NCBI GenBank assembly: GCA_030524065.1
Contig: JAUNHF010000124.1
Coordinates: 1 to 5,677, forward strand
Source: Deinococcus sp.
GTDB lineage: Bacteria > Deinococcota > Deinococci > Deinococcales > Deinococcaceae
Length of the DNA stretch: 5,677 bases
Direction of reading: 5' to 3'
Both the position numbers and the translations under genes were made by a program. This document shows positions 1 through 4,340 of this stretch, in pieces. Position 1 is the first letter of the stretch. Every line of letters starts with the position of its first letter. The notes under the pieces were generated by a model, which had not been told where the DNA came from, ran no database searches, and saw only the letters and a program-made list of their open reading frames with translations.

Positions 1-42
1 CTGGGCGGCTGGGCGCTGCGTGACTGGCGGTCCGCGCTGTAA
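1..42 (+). CDS. 3' end of an unidentified gene (partial)
   Basis: Reading from base 1, frame 1 gives LGGWALRDWRSAL and then a TAA stop at 40-42. Almost every third codon position is G or C, as in the real genes of this window, so this is probably the C-terminal tail of a plus-strand protein that begins outside the window. Thirteen residues with two Trp and a few charged residues are not enough to name a family. The next minus-strand gene ends at 234, so this gene is not obviously in an operon with anything confidently called here. Confidence 0.55.
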   Translation: MGGWALRDWRSAL

Positions 43-108
43 GTGGCGTCTTGATGTTGGAGAAGGGTCAAAGCCTTCTGGTGCTCGCAGTGCTCCTGGC
101 CGCCCTCT

Positions 109-237
109 ATGCACGCCGTCATATACCCCAGCGCCCGATTGCGCCTGGGCTTAAGTGTGCTGCTGGTCCCGCTGGCTGTCCAGGCTCTGTTGTGGTTGGG
201 AATGATGGCGTTTATGACGTTGTTCCAAATCCCTTAG
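109..237 (+). CDS. possible small membrane protein, maybe the 3' part of a frameshifted gene
   Basis: Frame 1 from the ATG at 109 encodes 42 residues ending in TAG at 235-237. Residues about 14-40 are strongly hydrophobic ([17 protein letters not shown], then GMMAFMTLF), which looks like one long transmembrane helix. About three quarters of third positions are G/C, better than in the overlapping frame 3. No ribosome binding site precedes ATG 109. Just upstream, frame 3 from ATG 54 encodes [22 protein letters not shown], a second good membrane helix followed by basic residues. Joining the two frames near 140-155 would give a protein of about 60 residues with two helices and a basic loop. Either the gene is broken by a one-base shift, or only one piece is real, or neither is. 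The family is not recognised. Its stop overlaps the end of the convergent DUF2256 gene by 4 nt. Confidence 0.25.
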   Translation: MHAVIYPSARLRLGLSVLLVPLAVQALLWLGMMAFMTLFQIP

Positions 238-416
238 CTTATCCGCTCCGGCCCTTTGGCCGCCGCCCGGCAGCGGTCCGAGCAGTAGCGCACGTTTTCC
301 CAGTCGCGCTCCCACCGGCGCCGCCACGCAAAAGGTAGGCCGCAAACGGGGCAGATTTTGCTTTCGCGTTCCTGTGGGGGCCGGGCGGCCTTGCCATTCA
401 CGTGCTTTTTGGGCAT
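234..416 (-). CDS. DUF2256 family small Cys4 protein
   Basis: This is a 60-residue protein with the DUF2256 signature in its middle. CPVC (Cys22, Cys25) is followed by [13 protein letters not shown] and then VRYCSDRC (Cys45, Cys49). The four cysteines, in two pairs about 20 residues apart, look like a zinc-ribbon or treble-clef type metal site. The three regularly spaced Trp (31, 35, 39) and the basic RRR are typical of the family. No biochemical role is established for DUF2256 as far as I know, so the metal site is inferred. The N-terminal 20 residues are basic and Pro-rich, and the C-terminus runs about 10 residues past the motif. The start at ATG 416 is supported by a TATGCT box 6 nt upstream, consistent with a leaderless mRNA. 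No intrinsic terminator is seen after it. Confidence 0.9.
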   Translation of the reverse strand: MPKKHVNGKAARPPQERESKICPVCGLPFAWRRRWERDWENVRYCSDRCRAAAKGPERIS

Positions 417-422
417 AGGGGC

Positions 423-428
423 AGCATA
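423..428 (-). promoter_or_regulatory. -10 box (TATGCT) of the DUF2256 gene, leaderless type
   Basis: On the minus strand TATGCT (TANNNT) lies 6 nt before the ATG at 416, so transcription should start at or next to the A of the start codon. No Shine-Dalgarno sequence is present. No convincing -35 hexamer is seen 16-18 nt upstream. Confidence 0.5.
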
Positions 429-500
429 AAGCGGCTGGACGGCGGCGGGCTTGCGGGTGGTCAGCTAGGGCTGCCCTCCTTTTGGTGCCGCCCCCGCGTC

Positions 501-534
501 GTCACTCTGTCGTCATGGCGCTGTCACTGTGTCG
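501..534. repeat. 12-bp direct repeat, 22-bp period, in the 417-562 intergenic region
   Basis: GTCACTCTGTCG (501-512) recurs as GTCACTGTGTCG (523-534), 11 of 12 bases identical, with starts 22 bp apart (two helical turns). It lies downstream of the secreted-protein stop (563) and 85 nt upstream of the DUF2256 start (416). The rest of the 146-nt gap holds the DUF2256 -10 box and an 11-bp palindrome AGGGCTGCCCT (467-477). No gene or U-tract terminator is visible there. The repeat could be a pair of protein-binding sites or chance. Confidence 0.4.
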
Positions 535-562
535 CCGCTGTGCGCCAGGTGCATTCCCAGGT

Positions 563-1060
563 TCAGCGGCAAAAGTGGACGGCCTGCATCCCCTGCAAAA
601 AGCCCTCGACCGGGAAGTTGTAGGTCAGCTGCGAGTAGCCTGGCCGGAAGACAGTCAGCGATACGCTGCGCCGCGTGCCCGTCAGCACACCCAGCAGGCC
701 GCTGCTGGCGCCGCGTTCGGCGTCCCAAACGCTCAGGGTGCCCCGCTGTCGGTCCCGGCGCACATGGCCGGCGGCCAGATAGACTTCGCCGCCGTCCCAG
801 GACAGGGCGATATCGGTGGGCTGGGCGGTCTGGGCCAGGGGCTGCTGGCTATAAAGGCTGACCTGCGGCTGCCCGGCCTGACACTTCACGGCCAAGTAGG
901 TCTGGCCGCTGGCGCTGTATTGCTCGTCTATGAAGACCATGCCAGCGTTCACACTGCCTGCCCGGCTGACCTTGTACGACACGCGGGTGTCTGGAATCCG
1001 GGTGTCGGCCAGGGCGGTTCCCGACAGCAGGGCCAGCAGCGGCAAAAGCAGTTTGAGCAT
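563..1060 (-). CDS. secreted protein of unknown function
   Basis: This is a 165-residue protein. Residues 1-18 are a classical Sec signal peptide: MLK, a Leu-rich core, then ALA before Asp19, so signal peptidase I should cut after Ala18. The predicted mature protein is about 147 residues and would be exported. It has no transmembrane segment or lipobox. The mature part is rich in short beta-type stretches (VSYKVSR, GMVFIDEQYSA, TYLAVKC, GEVYLAAG, SVSLTVFRPG, QLTYNFP), suggesting a compact beta fold. Only two cysteines remain after processing (Cys60 and Cys164), which could form a disulfide outside the cytoplasm. I do not recognise the family. ATG 1060 is supported both by the signal peptide and by a TAAGCT box 6 nt upstream. 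The terminator after the upstream panE-like gene implies an independent transcript. Confidence 0.82.
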   Translation of the reverse strand: MLKLLLPLLALLSGTALADTRIPDTRVSYKVSRAGSVNAGMVFIDEQYSASGQTYLAVKCQAGQPQVSLYSQQPLAQTAQPTDIALSWDGGEVYLAAGHVRRDRQRGTLSVWDAERGASSGLLGVLTGTRRSVSLTVFRPGYSQLTYNFPVEGFLQGMQAVHFCR

Positions 1061-1066
1061 GCCATC

Positions 1067-1072
1067 AGCTTA
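1067..1072 (-). promoter_or_regulatory. -10 box (TAAGCT) of the secreted-protein gene, leaderless type
   Basis: Minus-strand TAAGCT (TANNNT) sits 6 nt before the ATG at 1060, in the same geometry as the DUF2256 promoter. No ribosome binding site lies between box and ATG. A -35 element is not evident: the expected position is occupied by a T-tract. Confidence 0.5.
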
Positions 1073-1088
1073 GAAAACGCCAGCTCAG

Positions 1089-1116
1089 AAAAAAAGCTGC
1101 GCACTTGCCGGCACAG
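1089..1116 (-). terminator. intrinsic terminator after the panE-like gene
   Basis: Read on the minus strand, CTGTGC (1116-1111) and GCGCAG (1102-1097) form a 6-bp stem with one G-U pair and an 8-nt loop. One C and then seven T (1095-1089) follow. It begins 9 nt past the stop codon ending at 1126. This is a short but standard rho-independent layout and separates the panE-like transcript from the secreted-protein gene. The T-tract can alternatively pair in a weaker CAGCT/AGCTG hairpin (1081-1099). Confidence 0.55.
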
Positions 1117-1125
1117 ATGCGGCCC

Positions 1126-2076
1126 CTACTGCCCGGCTTCCAGTGCCCGGATACCGGCGTACAGTTCTTCATTGACGGGCGTAGGCACCCCGTACTGCTG
1201 CCCCAGCCGGATGACTGTGCCAGCAAACAGTTCCAGCTCGGTCGGCCGGCCTGCTTCCAGGTCCTGCGCCAGAGAAGGCTTGGCGGCGGGGTCCAGGCTG
1301 TCCATCACACGTACCCAGTAGGCGAAATCGTCTTCGCTCAGGCCCACGCCAGCGTGCGGGGCCAGCGCCAGCACCTCGCGCATGGCCGCCAGGAAGGTAC
1401 CCCGTGCCTTGCCCCCAGGCTGCACGTCTGCAAAGGTGCCCCGGTGCAGCGCCACCGTCTGGTTGACGCCCACGTTCAGCATCCACTTGCCCCACAGCCG
1501 CCGGGGCATGTCCGGGTCCACCGAGTGCGGCAGGCCAGCGCGGGCAAAGAACCGCTCCACGGCCTGCACCCGCGCAGCCTCGGCGGGGTCCGGGGTCATG
1601 GGGCCGATCACCAGCTGGCCCCGGTCGCGGTACACCAAGCGGTTGCCTTCGCGGCGGGCGTCCATTTCCTGGGCTACGGCGTACACGGTGCGCTCTGGCC
1701 CAAAGTGGCGGCCCAGCACTTCCTCGCTGGCGATGCCGTTCAGGGCCGAGACGATCAGGGTGTGCGGCCCCAGCTGGCTTTCGATCAGCGGCAGGGCAGC
1801 TTCCAGCGCATGAAACTTGACGCACACCAGCACCAGGTCAGCGGGCGAAGGGGTGTCTTCGGGCGTCAGGTAATGAAAGGGCACGCGCTGACCGTCCATC
1901 ACCACGCCCTCTGCGCGGTAACGCTTGGTACGCGCCGCGTCCGCCACCACCCGCACCTGCCCAGGCGGCAACTCGGCGGCCAGCTGCCCGCCAAACAGGA
2001 TGCCCAGCGCACCCAGCCCGATGACGGCAACGGTATGGATGTCCGGATGATGCGGCGGGGTCACAGGCACTGTCAT
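1126..2076 (-). CDS. panE: 2-dehydropantoate 2-reductase family protein (PanE/ApbA)
   Basis: This is a 316-residue cytosolic oxidoreductase. By family it reduces ketopantoate to pantoate with NADPH in pantothenate/CoA synthesis. The Rossmann nucleotide loop is GLGALG (residues 20-25). Conserved family positions follow: Lys87 (VCVKFHAL), Asn113 (ALNGI), then Lys197, Asn201 and Asn205 in WGKWMLNVGVN. Ser268 and Glu280 (SLAQDLEAGRPTE) come next, then GVPTPVNEELY near the C-terminus. The Lys-Asn-Asn spacing of 4 and 4 and the Ser-Glu spacing of 12 match E. coli PanE Lys176, Asn180, Asn184, Ser244 and Glu256. I chose ATG 2076 rather than the in-frame ATG 2124. It lies 7 nt after a TACAGT box, and the 16 extra residues would precede a Rossmann domain that already has a short leader. 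No other pantothenate gene is visible, and the family has paralogs with other 2-keto acid substrates, so the exact substrate is inferred. Confidence 0.9.
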   Translation of the reverse strand: MTVPVTPPHHPDIHTVAVIGLGALGILFGGQLAAELPPGQVRVVADAARTKRYRAEGVVMDGQRVPFHYLTPEDTPSPADLVLVCVKFHALEAALPLIESQLGPHTLIVSALNGIASEEVLGRHFGPERTVYAVAQEMDARREGNRLVYRDRGQLVIGPMTPDPAEAARVQAVERFFARAGLPHSVDPDMPRRLWGKWMLNVGVNQTVALHRGTFADVQPGGKARGTFLAAMREVLALAPHAGVGLSEDDFAYWVRVMDSLDPAAKPSLAQDLEAGRPTELELFAGTVIRLGQQYGVPTPVNEELYAGIRALEAGQ

Positions 2077-2083
2077 GTCAGGA

Positions 2084-2089
2084 ACTGTA
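2084..2089 (-). promoter_or_regulatory. -10 box (TACAGT) of the panE-like gene
   Basis: Minus-strand TACAGT (TANNNT) lies 7 nt before the ATG at 2076, which supports that start over the one at 2124. The box falls inside the longer reading frame, so a transcript from it could not include ATG 2124. No good -35 hexamer is seen. The 101-nt divergent region shared with the GNAT gene holds both promoters. Confidence 0.5.
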
Positions 2090-2137
2090 GCGCCCTTTGT
2101 CCAGCTGTTTTCCACTGTGCCCAACCGTGCCGCCGCC

Positions 2138-2167
2138 CTGGCAGTGGGCTGGCTCAGGCATTAGAGT
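2138..2167 (+). promoter_or_regulatory. candidate promoter of the GNAT gene
   Basis: CTGGCA (2138-2143, four of six matches to TTGACA) is followed after 18 nt by TAGAGT (2162-2167, TANNNT). The ATG is 10 nt further on, so the transcript would have a leader of only a few bases at most. The right half of a loose CCACTG/CAGTGG inverted repeat (2112-2117 and 2142-2147) overlaps the -35 edge. Confidence 0.4.
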
Positions 2168-2177
2168 CGGCGCTGCG

Positions 2178-2819
2178 ATGCCGACTTTTTCTTTGCCCGA
2201 TTCCATCACCTTCGAGACCTTGCAGGGCGACTTTGGCGCCGCGCTGGATGAGGTGGCCCGCCTGCGCCTGACACTGTTCCGCGAGTTTCCTTACCTGTAC
2301 GCAGGCAGCGCCGAATCCGAGCGCGAGTACCTTCAGACCTACGCCGCTGCCCCAGGCGCCCTGCTGGTGCTGGCCCGGGACAGTGGGGCCGCTGGGCGGG
2401 TGGTGGGGGCCGCCACCGCCGTGCCGCTGGCGTACGAGGTCGCGGAGCTGCAAGCTCCCTTCCGCGCCGCTGGCCTGGACCCGGCGCAGGTGCTGTCCGT
2501 GGGCGAAGTGCTGCTGGAGGCCGAGTACCAGAGCCTGGGCCTGGGCGGTGAGCTGCTCCAGCGCGCCGGAGCGCACGCCGCCGCGCTGGGGCTGCCGCTG
2601 GTGGCCGCCGCAATGGTGCAGCGCCCGGCAGATCATCCCCTGATGCCTGCCGGTTGGCGCTCGCCGCGCCGCTTTGTGGAGCGCCACGGCTACGTGATGC
2701 ACCCCGAGCTGGACACCACGCTGACCTGGCAGGAGCTAGGCGAAGACGGCCCCAGCCCCAAGCCGATGCGCTTTTGGGTCCTGGACCGGCGCCCCGGACC
2801 GGAATCCGCAGCGCACTGA
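2178..2819 (+). CDS. GNAT family N-acetyltransferase
   Basis: This 213-residue protein has a GNAT layout and would transfer an acetyl group from acetyl-CoA to an unidentified amine. The N-terminal helix region carries LRLTLFREFPYLYAG (30-44), a recurrent feature of one bacterial GNAT subgroup. Residues about 62-84 form the central strands (LLVLAR, VVGAATAVPL). VGEVLLEAEYQSLGLGGELL (108-127) contains the acetyl-CoA pyrophosphate-binding motif as Gln118-x-x-Gly121-x-Gly123. Later blocks RPADHPLMPAGW (149-160), FVERHGY (166-172) and KPMRFW (195-200) also fit that subgroup. From memory, close relatives usually have an FGESVLL-like stretch and a Cys before the RPADHP block. Here these read VGEVLLE and AAMVQRP, so substrate preference may differ. 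ATG 2178 follows a TAGAGT box by 10 nt. An upstream start at 2097 would add 27 Pro/Trp-rich residues that lie in the promoter region and look non-coding. Confidence 0.88.
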   Translation: MPTFSLPDSITFETLQGDFGAALDEVARLRLTLFREFPYLYAGSAESEREYLQTYAAAPGALLVLARDSGAAGRVVGAATAVPLAYEVAELQAPFRAAGLDPAQVLSVGEVLLEAEYQSLGLGGELLQRAGAHAAALGLPLVAAAMVQRPADHPLMPAGWRSPRRFVERHGYVMHPELDTTLTWQELGEDGPSPKPMRFWVLDRRPGPESAAH

Positions 2820-2822
2820 AGC

Positions 2823-3845
2823 TCAGCGCCAGCCCAGTCCCGGCGCCACGTGCTTCACGAAGGCTTCCATCACGTGGGCGCAGTAGTCCACGCCCAGCTG
2901 GTTGGGCACCGTCAGCAGCAGCGTGTCGGCTTCAGCAATGGCTTCGTCGGCCCGGAGCTGCTCGATCAGCTGGTCGGGTTCGGCGGCGTAGGACCGGCCA
3001 AATACGGCGCGGTAGTTGTCAATGTGCCCGAACTGGTCGCCCCGGTCGGCGCTGCCGCCAAAATAGGCGCGGTCCAGGTCGCTGACGATAGGGAAGATGC
3101 TGCGGCTGACCGAAGCGCGGCCCTCGTAGGCGTGGCCCGCTTCCCGCCAGGCCTGCTTGAAGGCGCGAATCTGCTCGGCCTGCTGCACGTGCAGCGGCTG
3201 GCCGCCCTCGTCCTGCTTGAGGGTCGAAGTCTGCATGTGCATGCCCAGCCGCGCCGCCCACTGCGCGGTGGCGACGCTGCCCGCTCCCCACCAGATGCGC
3301 TCCCGCAGCCCTTCGGAGTGTGGCTCCAGGCGCAGCAGCCCGCCGGGATTGGGGAACATGGGCCGGGGGTGGGGCTGGGCAAAGCCCTCGCCGCGCAGCA
3401 ACTCCAAAAAGACCTGGGTGTGGCGGCGAGCCATATCCTGCTCGGTTTCGCCCTCGGCGGGCGCGTAGCCAAAGTGGCGCCAGCCGTCAATCACCTGCTC
3501 CGGCGAGCCCCGGCTGAGGCCCAGTTGCAAGCGCCCACCCGAGATCAGGTCGGCGGCCCCGGCGTCCTCGGCCATGTAAAAGGGGTTTTCGTAGCGCATG
3601 TCAATCACGCCAGTGCCAAGTTCGATGCGGCTGGTTTTGGCCCCGGCAGCGGCCAGCAGCGGAAAGGGCGAGGCCAGTTGCCGCGCAAAGTGGTGCACCC
3701 GGAAGTACGCCCCGTCCGCGCCCACTTCTTCGGCGGCCACGGCCAGGTCAATGGATTGCAGCAGCACGTCGCTGGCCGAGCGTGTCTGCGACTGCGGCGA
3801 AGGGGTCCAGTGGCCGAACGAAAGAAAACCGATGTGCTTGTTCAT
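2823..3845 (-). CDS. LLM class flavin-dependent oxidoreductase (luciferase-like monooxygenase)
   Basis: This 340-residue cytosolic protein belongs to the bacterial luciferase-like (TIM-barrel) superfamily, which uses reduced FMN or F420 for oxidation, often with O2. Visible marks start with an N-terminal strand IGFLSFGHWTP (5-15). DLAVAAEEVGADGAYFRVHHFA (33-54) carries the His-His pair at the position of the active-site histidine region. SRIELGTGVIDMRYENPFYMAE (72-93) and then ISGGRLQLGLSRGSPE (101-116) are the most diagnostic blocks of the family. Later come GLRERIWWGAGS (179-190), a substrate-side segment, and a C-terminal helix ending GLGWR. The length is normal for single-subunit members. 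The substrate cannot be told from sequence. ATG 3845 is supported by the conserved N-terminus and a full promoter immediately upstream. Its stop is only 3 nt from that of the convergent GNAT gene. Confidence 0.9.
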   Translation of the reverse strand: MNKHIGFLSFGHWTPSPQSQTRSASDVLLQSIDLAVAAEEVGADGAYFRVHHFARQLASPFPLLAAAGAKTSRIELGTGVIDMRYENPFYMAEDAGAADLISGGRLQLGLSRGSPEQVIDGWRHFGYAPAEGETEQDMARRHTQVFLELLRGEGFAQPHPRPMFPNPGGLLRLEPHSEGLRERIWWGAGSVATAQWAARLGMHMQTSTLKQDEGGQPLHVQQAEQIRAFKQAWREAGHAYEGRASVSRSIFPIVSDLDRAYFGGSADRGDQFGHIDNYRAVFGRSYAAEPDQLIEQLRADEAIAEADTLLLTVPNQLGVDYCAHVMEAFVKHVAPGLGWR

Positions 3846-3851
3846 GGCCTC

Positions 3852-3880
3852 AAGCTAGCGCTTTTGGTTTAGAAAGTAAA
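3852..3880 (-). promoter_or_regulatory. promoter of the flavin oxidoreductase gene, leaderless type
   Basis: On the minus strand TTTACT (3880-3875; four of six matches to TTGACA) and TAGCTT (3857-3852) are separated by 17 nt. The ATG follows 6 nt after the -10 box. This is the most complete promoter in the window. It lies in a distinctly AT-rich block (about 3858-3908). GGTTT occurs twice on the plus strand (3866 and 3887), 21 bp apart. An imperfect inverted repeat GGTTTA-GAAAG-TAAATC (3866-3882) overlaps the -35. Both are possible operator elements. Confidence 0.6.
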
Positions 3881-3950
3881 TCAATAGGTTTTATATTCCT
3901 GAATCTTGCAGGGTGGCCGATGGGGTAGCTGGTGAGGTCGGCCAGTGGAA

Positions 3951-3985
3951 CAGGGACCCTGCGGCGCGCTGCGGCTGGGTCCCTG
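3951..3985 (-). terminator. 9-bp hairpin, possible terminator of the Asp-rich lipoprotein gene
   Basis: CAGGGACCC (3951-3959) and GGGTCCCTG (3977-3985) form a perfect 9-bp GC-rich stem with a 17-nt loop. It lies about 50 nt past the lipoprotein stop (4037) and 105 nt before the flavin oxidoreductase start. On the minus strand only TTCC follows, so it is not a textbook U-tract terminator. It may instead be an mRNA 3'-end stabilising hairpin or a dispersed intergenic repeat. Confidence 0.45.
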
Positions 3986-3990
3986 CATGT

Positions 3991-4019
3991 CTCAGGGGTC
4001 TGGGGGCTCAGAAGTCTGG
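3991..4019. repeat. short tandem direct repeat, 16-bp period
   Basis: CTCAGGGGTCTGG (3991-4003) and CTCAGAAGTCTGG (4007-4019) match at 11 of 13 bases and are separated by GGG. They lie between the Asp-rich lipoprotein stop and the 9-bp hairpin. The 3846-4036 intergenic region (191 nt) thus holds the oxidoreductase promoter, the hairpin and this repeat. I see no gene in it. Confidence 0.45.
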
Positions 4020-4036
4020 TCGCCCAGGCGGTCGGC

Positions 4037-4267
4037 TCAGTTGTCGTCCTGCTGGTCATCGTCCGCATCGTTGGCATCGTCCGTATCGGTGTCGGTGCCG
4101 TTGTCATCGTCATTGTTGTCGTCACTGTCATTGACATCGTTGTCGTCTTGCTCCGTCTGGGCGCTGCTGCTCTGCGCCGGGGCGGTATCGTTGCTGCCGT
4201 TTTGGGGGCTGGTGCAGGCACTCAGGAACAGAGAAAGGGCCAGGGTCAGGGGAAAAAGAAATTTCAT
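4037..4267 (-). CDS. small lipoprotein with an Asp-rich tail
   Basis: This is a 76-residue protein. MKFLFPLTLALSLFLSAC is a lipoprotein signal peptide with lipobox Leu15-Ser16-Ala17-Cys18, so the mature protein should be lipidated at Cys18. A Ser/Thr/Gln/Asn linker (19-40) follows. The tail (41-76) is low-complexity, dominated by Asp (19 residues) and Asn (7), with almost no hydrophobic or basic residues. The tail is presumably disordered and very acidic. It could bind divalent cations (inference), but no EF-hand or other defined site is seen. Start M1 at 4267 gives the correct signal peptide and lies 7 nt after a TAAAGT box. The 20-residue upstream extension to 4327 would bury the signal peptide. 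Asp codons GAC and GAT alternate, giving a quasi-triplet repeat that may be prone to length change. The gene is divergent from the large lipoprotein gene at 4341. Confidence 0.8.
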   Translation of the reverse strand: MKFLFPLTLALSLFLSACTSPQNGSNDTAPAQSSSAQTEQDDNDVNDSDDNNDDDNGTDTDTDDANDADDDQQDDN

Positions 4268-4274
4268 AGAGGCC

Positions 4275-4280
4275 ACTTTA
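4275..4280 (-). promoter_or_regulatory. -10 box (TAAAGT) of the Asp-rich lipoprotein gene
   Basis: Minus-strand TAAAGT (TANNNT) lies 7 nt before the ATG at 4267, again in leaderless geometry. It abuts the inverted repeat at 4280-4294, so a protein bound there would block RNA polymerase. No strong -35 is seen. Confidence 0.5.
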
Positions 4281-4294
4281 GGGGCAAGGCCCCT
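4280..4294. promoter_or_regulatory. perfect 6-bp inverted repeat between divergent lipoprotein genes
   Basis: AGGGGC (4280-4285) and GCCCCT (4289-4294) flank AAG. The repeat touches the -10 box of the minus gene and ends 7 bp before a consensus TTGACA on the plus strand. Its place in a 73-nt divergent promoter region suggests an operator; an RNA hairpin is less likely because it lies upstream of the inferred transcript starts. Confidence 0.35.
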
Positions 4295-4300
4295 GGACAG

Positions 4301-4306
4301 TTGACA
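4301..4306 (+). promoter_or_regulatory. candidate -35 (TTGACA) of the large lipoprotein gene
   Basis: This is a perfect TTGACA 35 nt before the ATG at 4341. No good -10 follows at 16-18 nt. The nearest choices are CAAGCT (20 nt on) or TAAGAG at 4332-4337, both poor. No clear ribosome binding site is present (AAGAGAAC precedes the ATG). The call is therefore tentative. Confidence 0.3.
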
Positions 4307-4340
4307 CCTCCATGAAGCGCCGGCCACAAGCTAAGAGAAC

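Noticed and set aside
482..1321. 279-codon plus-strand frame opposite the secreted-protein gene
   Set aside because: It spans two minus-strand genes and their terminator and has no family features. The minus frame has a signal peptide and promoter.
2077..2124. Longer N-terminus for the panE-like protein starting at ATG 2124
   Set aside because: The added 16 residues are unlike the family, and the TACAGT box lies within them. A transcript from that box would begin at the 2076 ATG.
2112..2147. CCACTG...CAGTGG inverted repeat in the panE/GNAT divergent region
   Set aside because: Six-base arms with a 24-bp spacer are easily found by chance in a 100-bp region. I note it only as overlapping the GNAT -35 edge.
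1105..2271. 388-codon plus-strand frame opposite the panE-like gene
   Set aside because: It is His/Gln/Arg-rich shadow sequence that runs through the divergent promoter region into the GNAT gene in another frame. PanE motifs lie on the opposite strand.
2850..3872. 340-codon plus-strand frame opposite the flavin oxidoreductase
   Set aside because: It is a shadow frame from GC-rich codon usage. Its translation shows no recognisable domain, while the minus strand shows clear luciferase-like motifs throughout.
3932..4315. 127-codon plus-strand frame with a long Val/Ile-rich, membrane-like stretch
   Set aside because: It is the complement of the Asp-rich tail: GAC and GAT read backwards as GTC and ATC (Val, Ile). 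The minus frame has a proper lipoprotein signal peptide and a promoter; the plus frame has neither.
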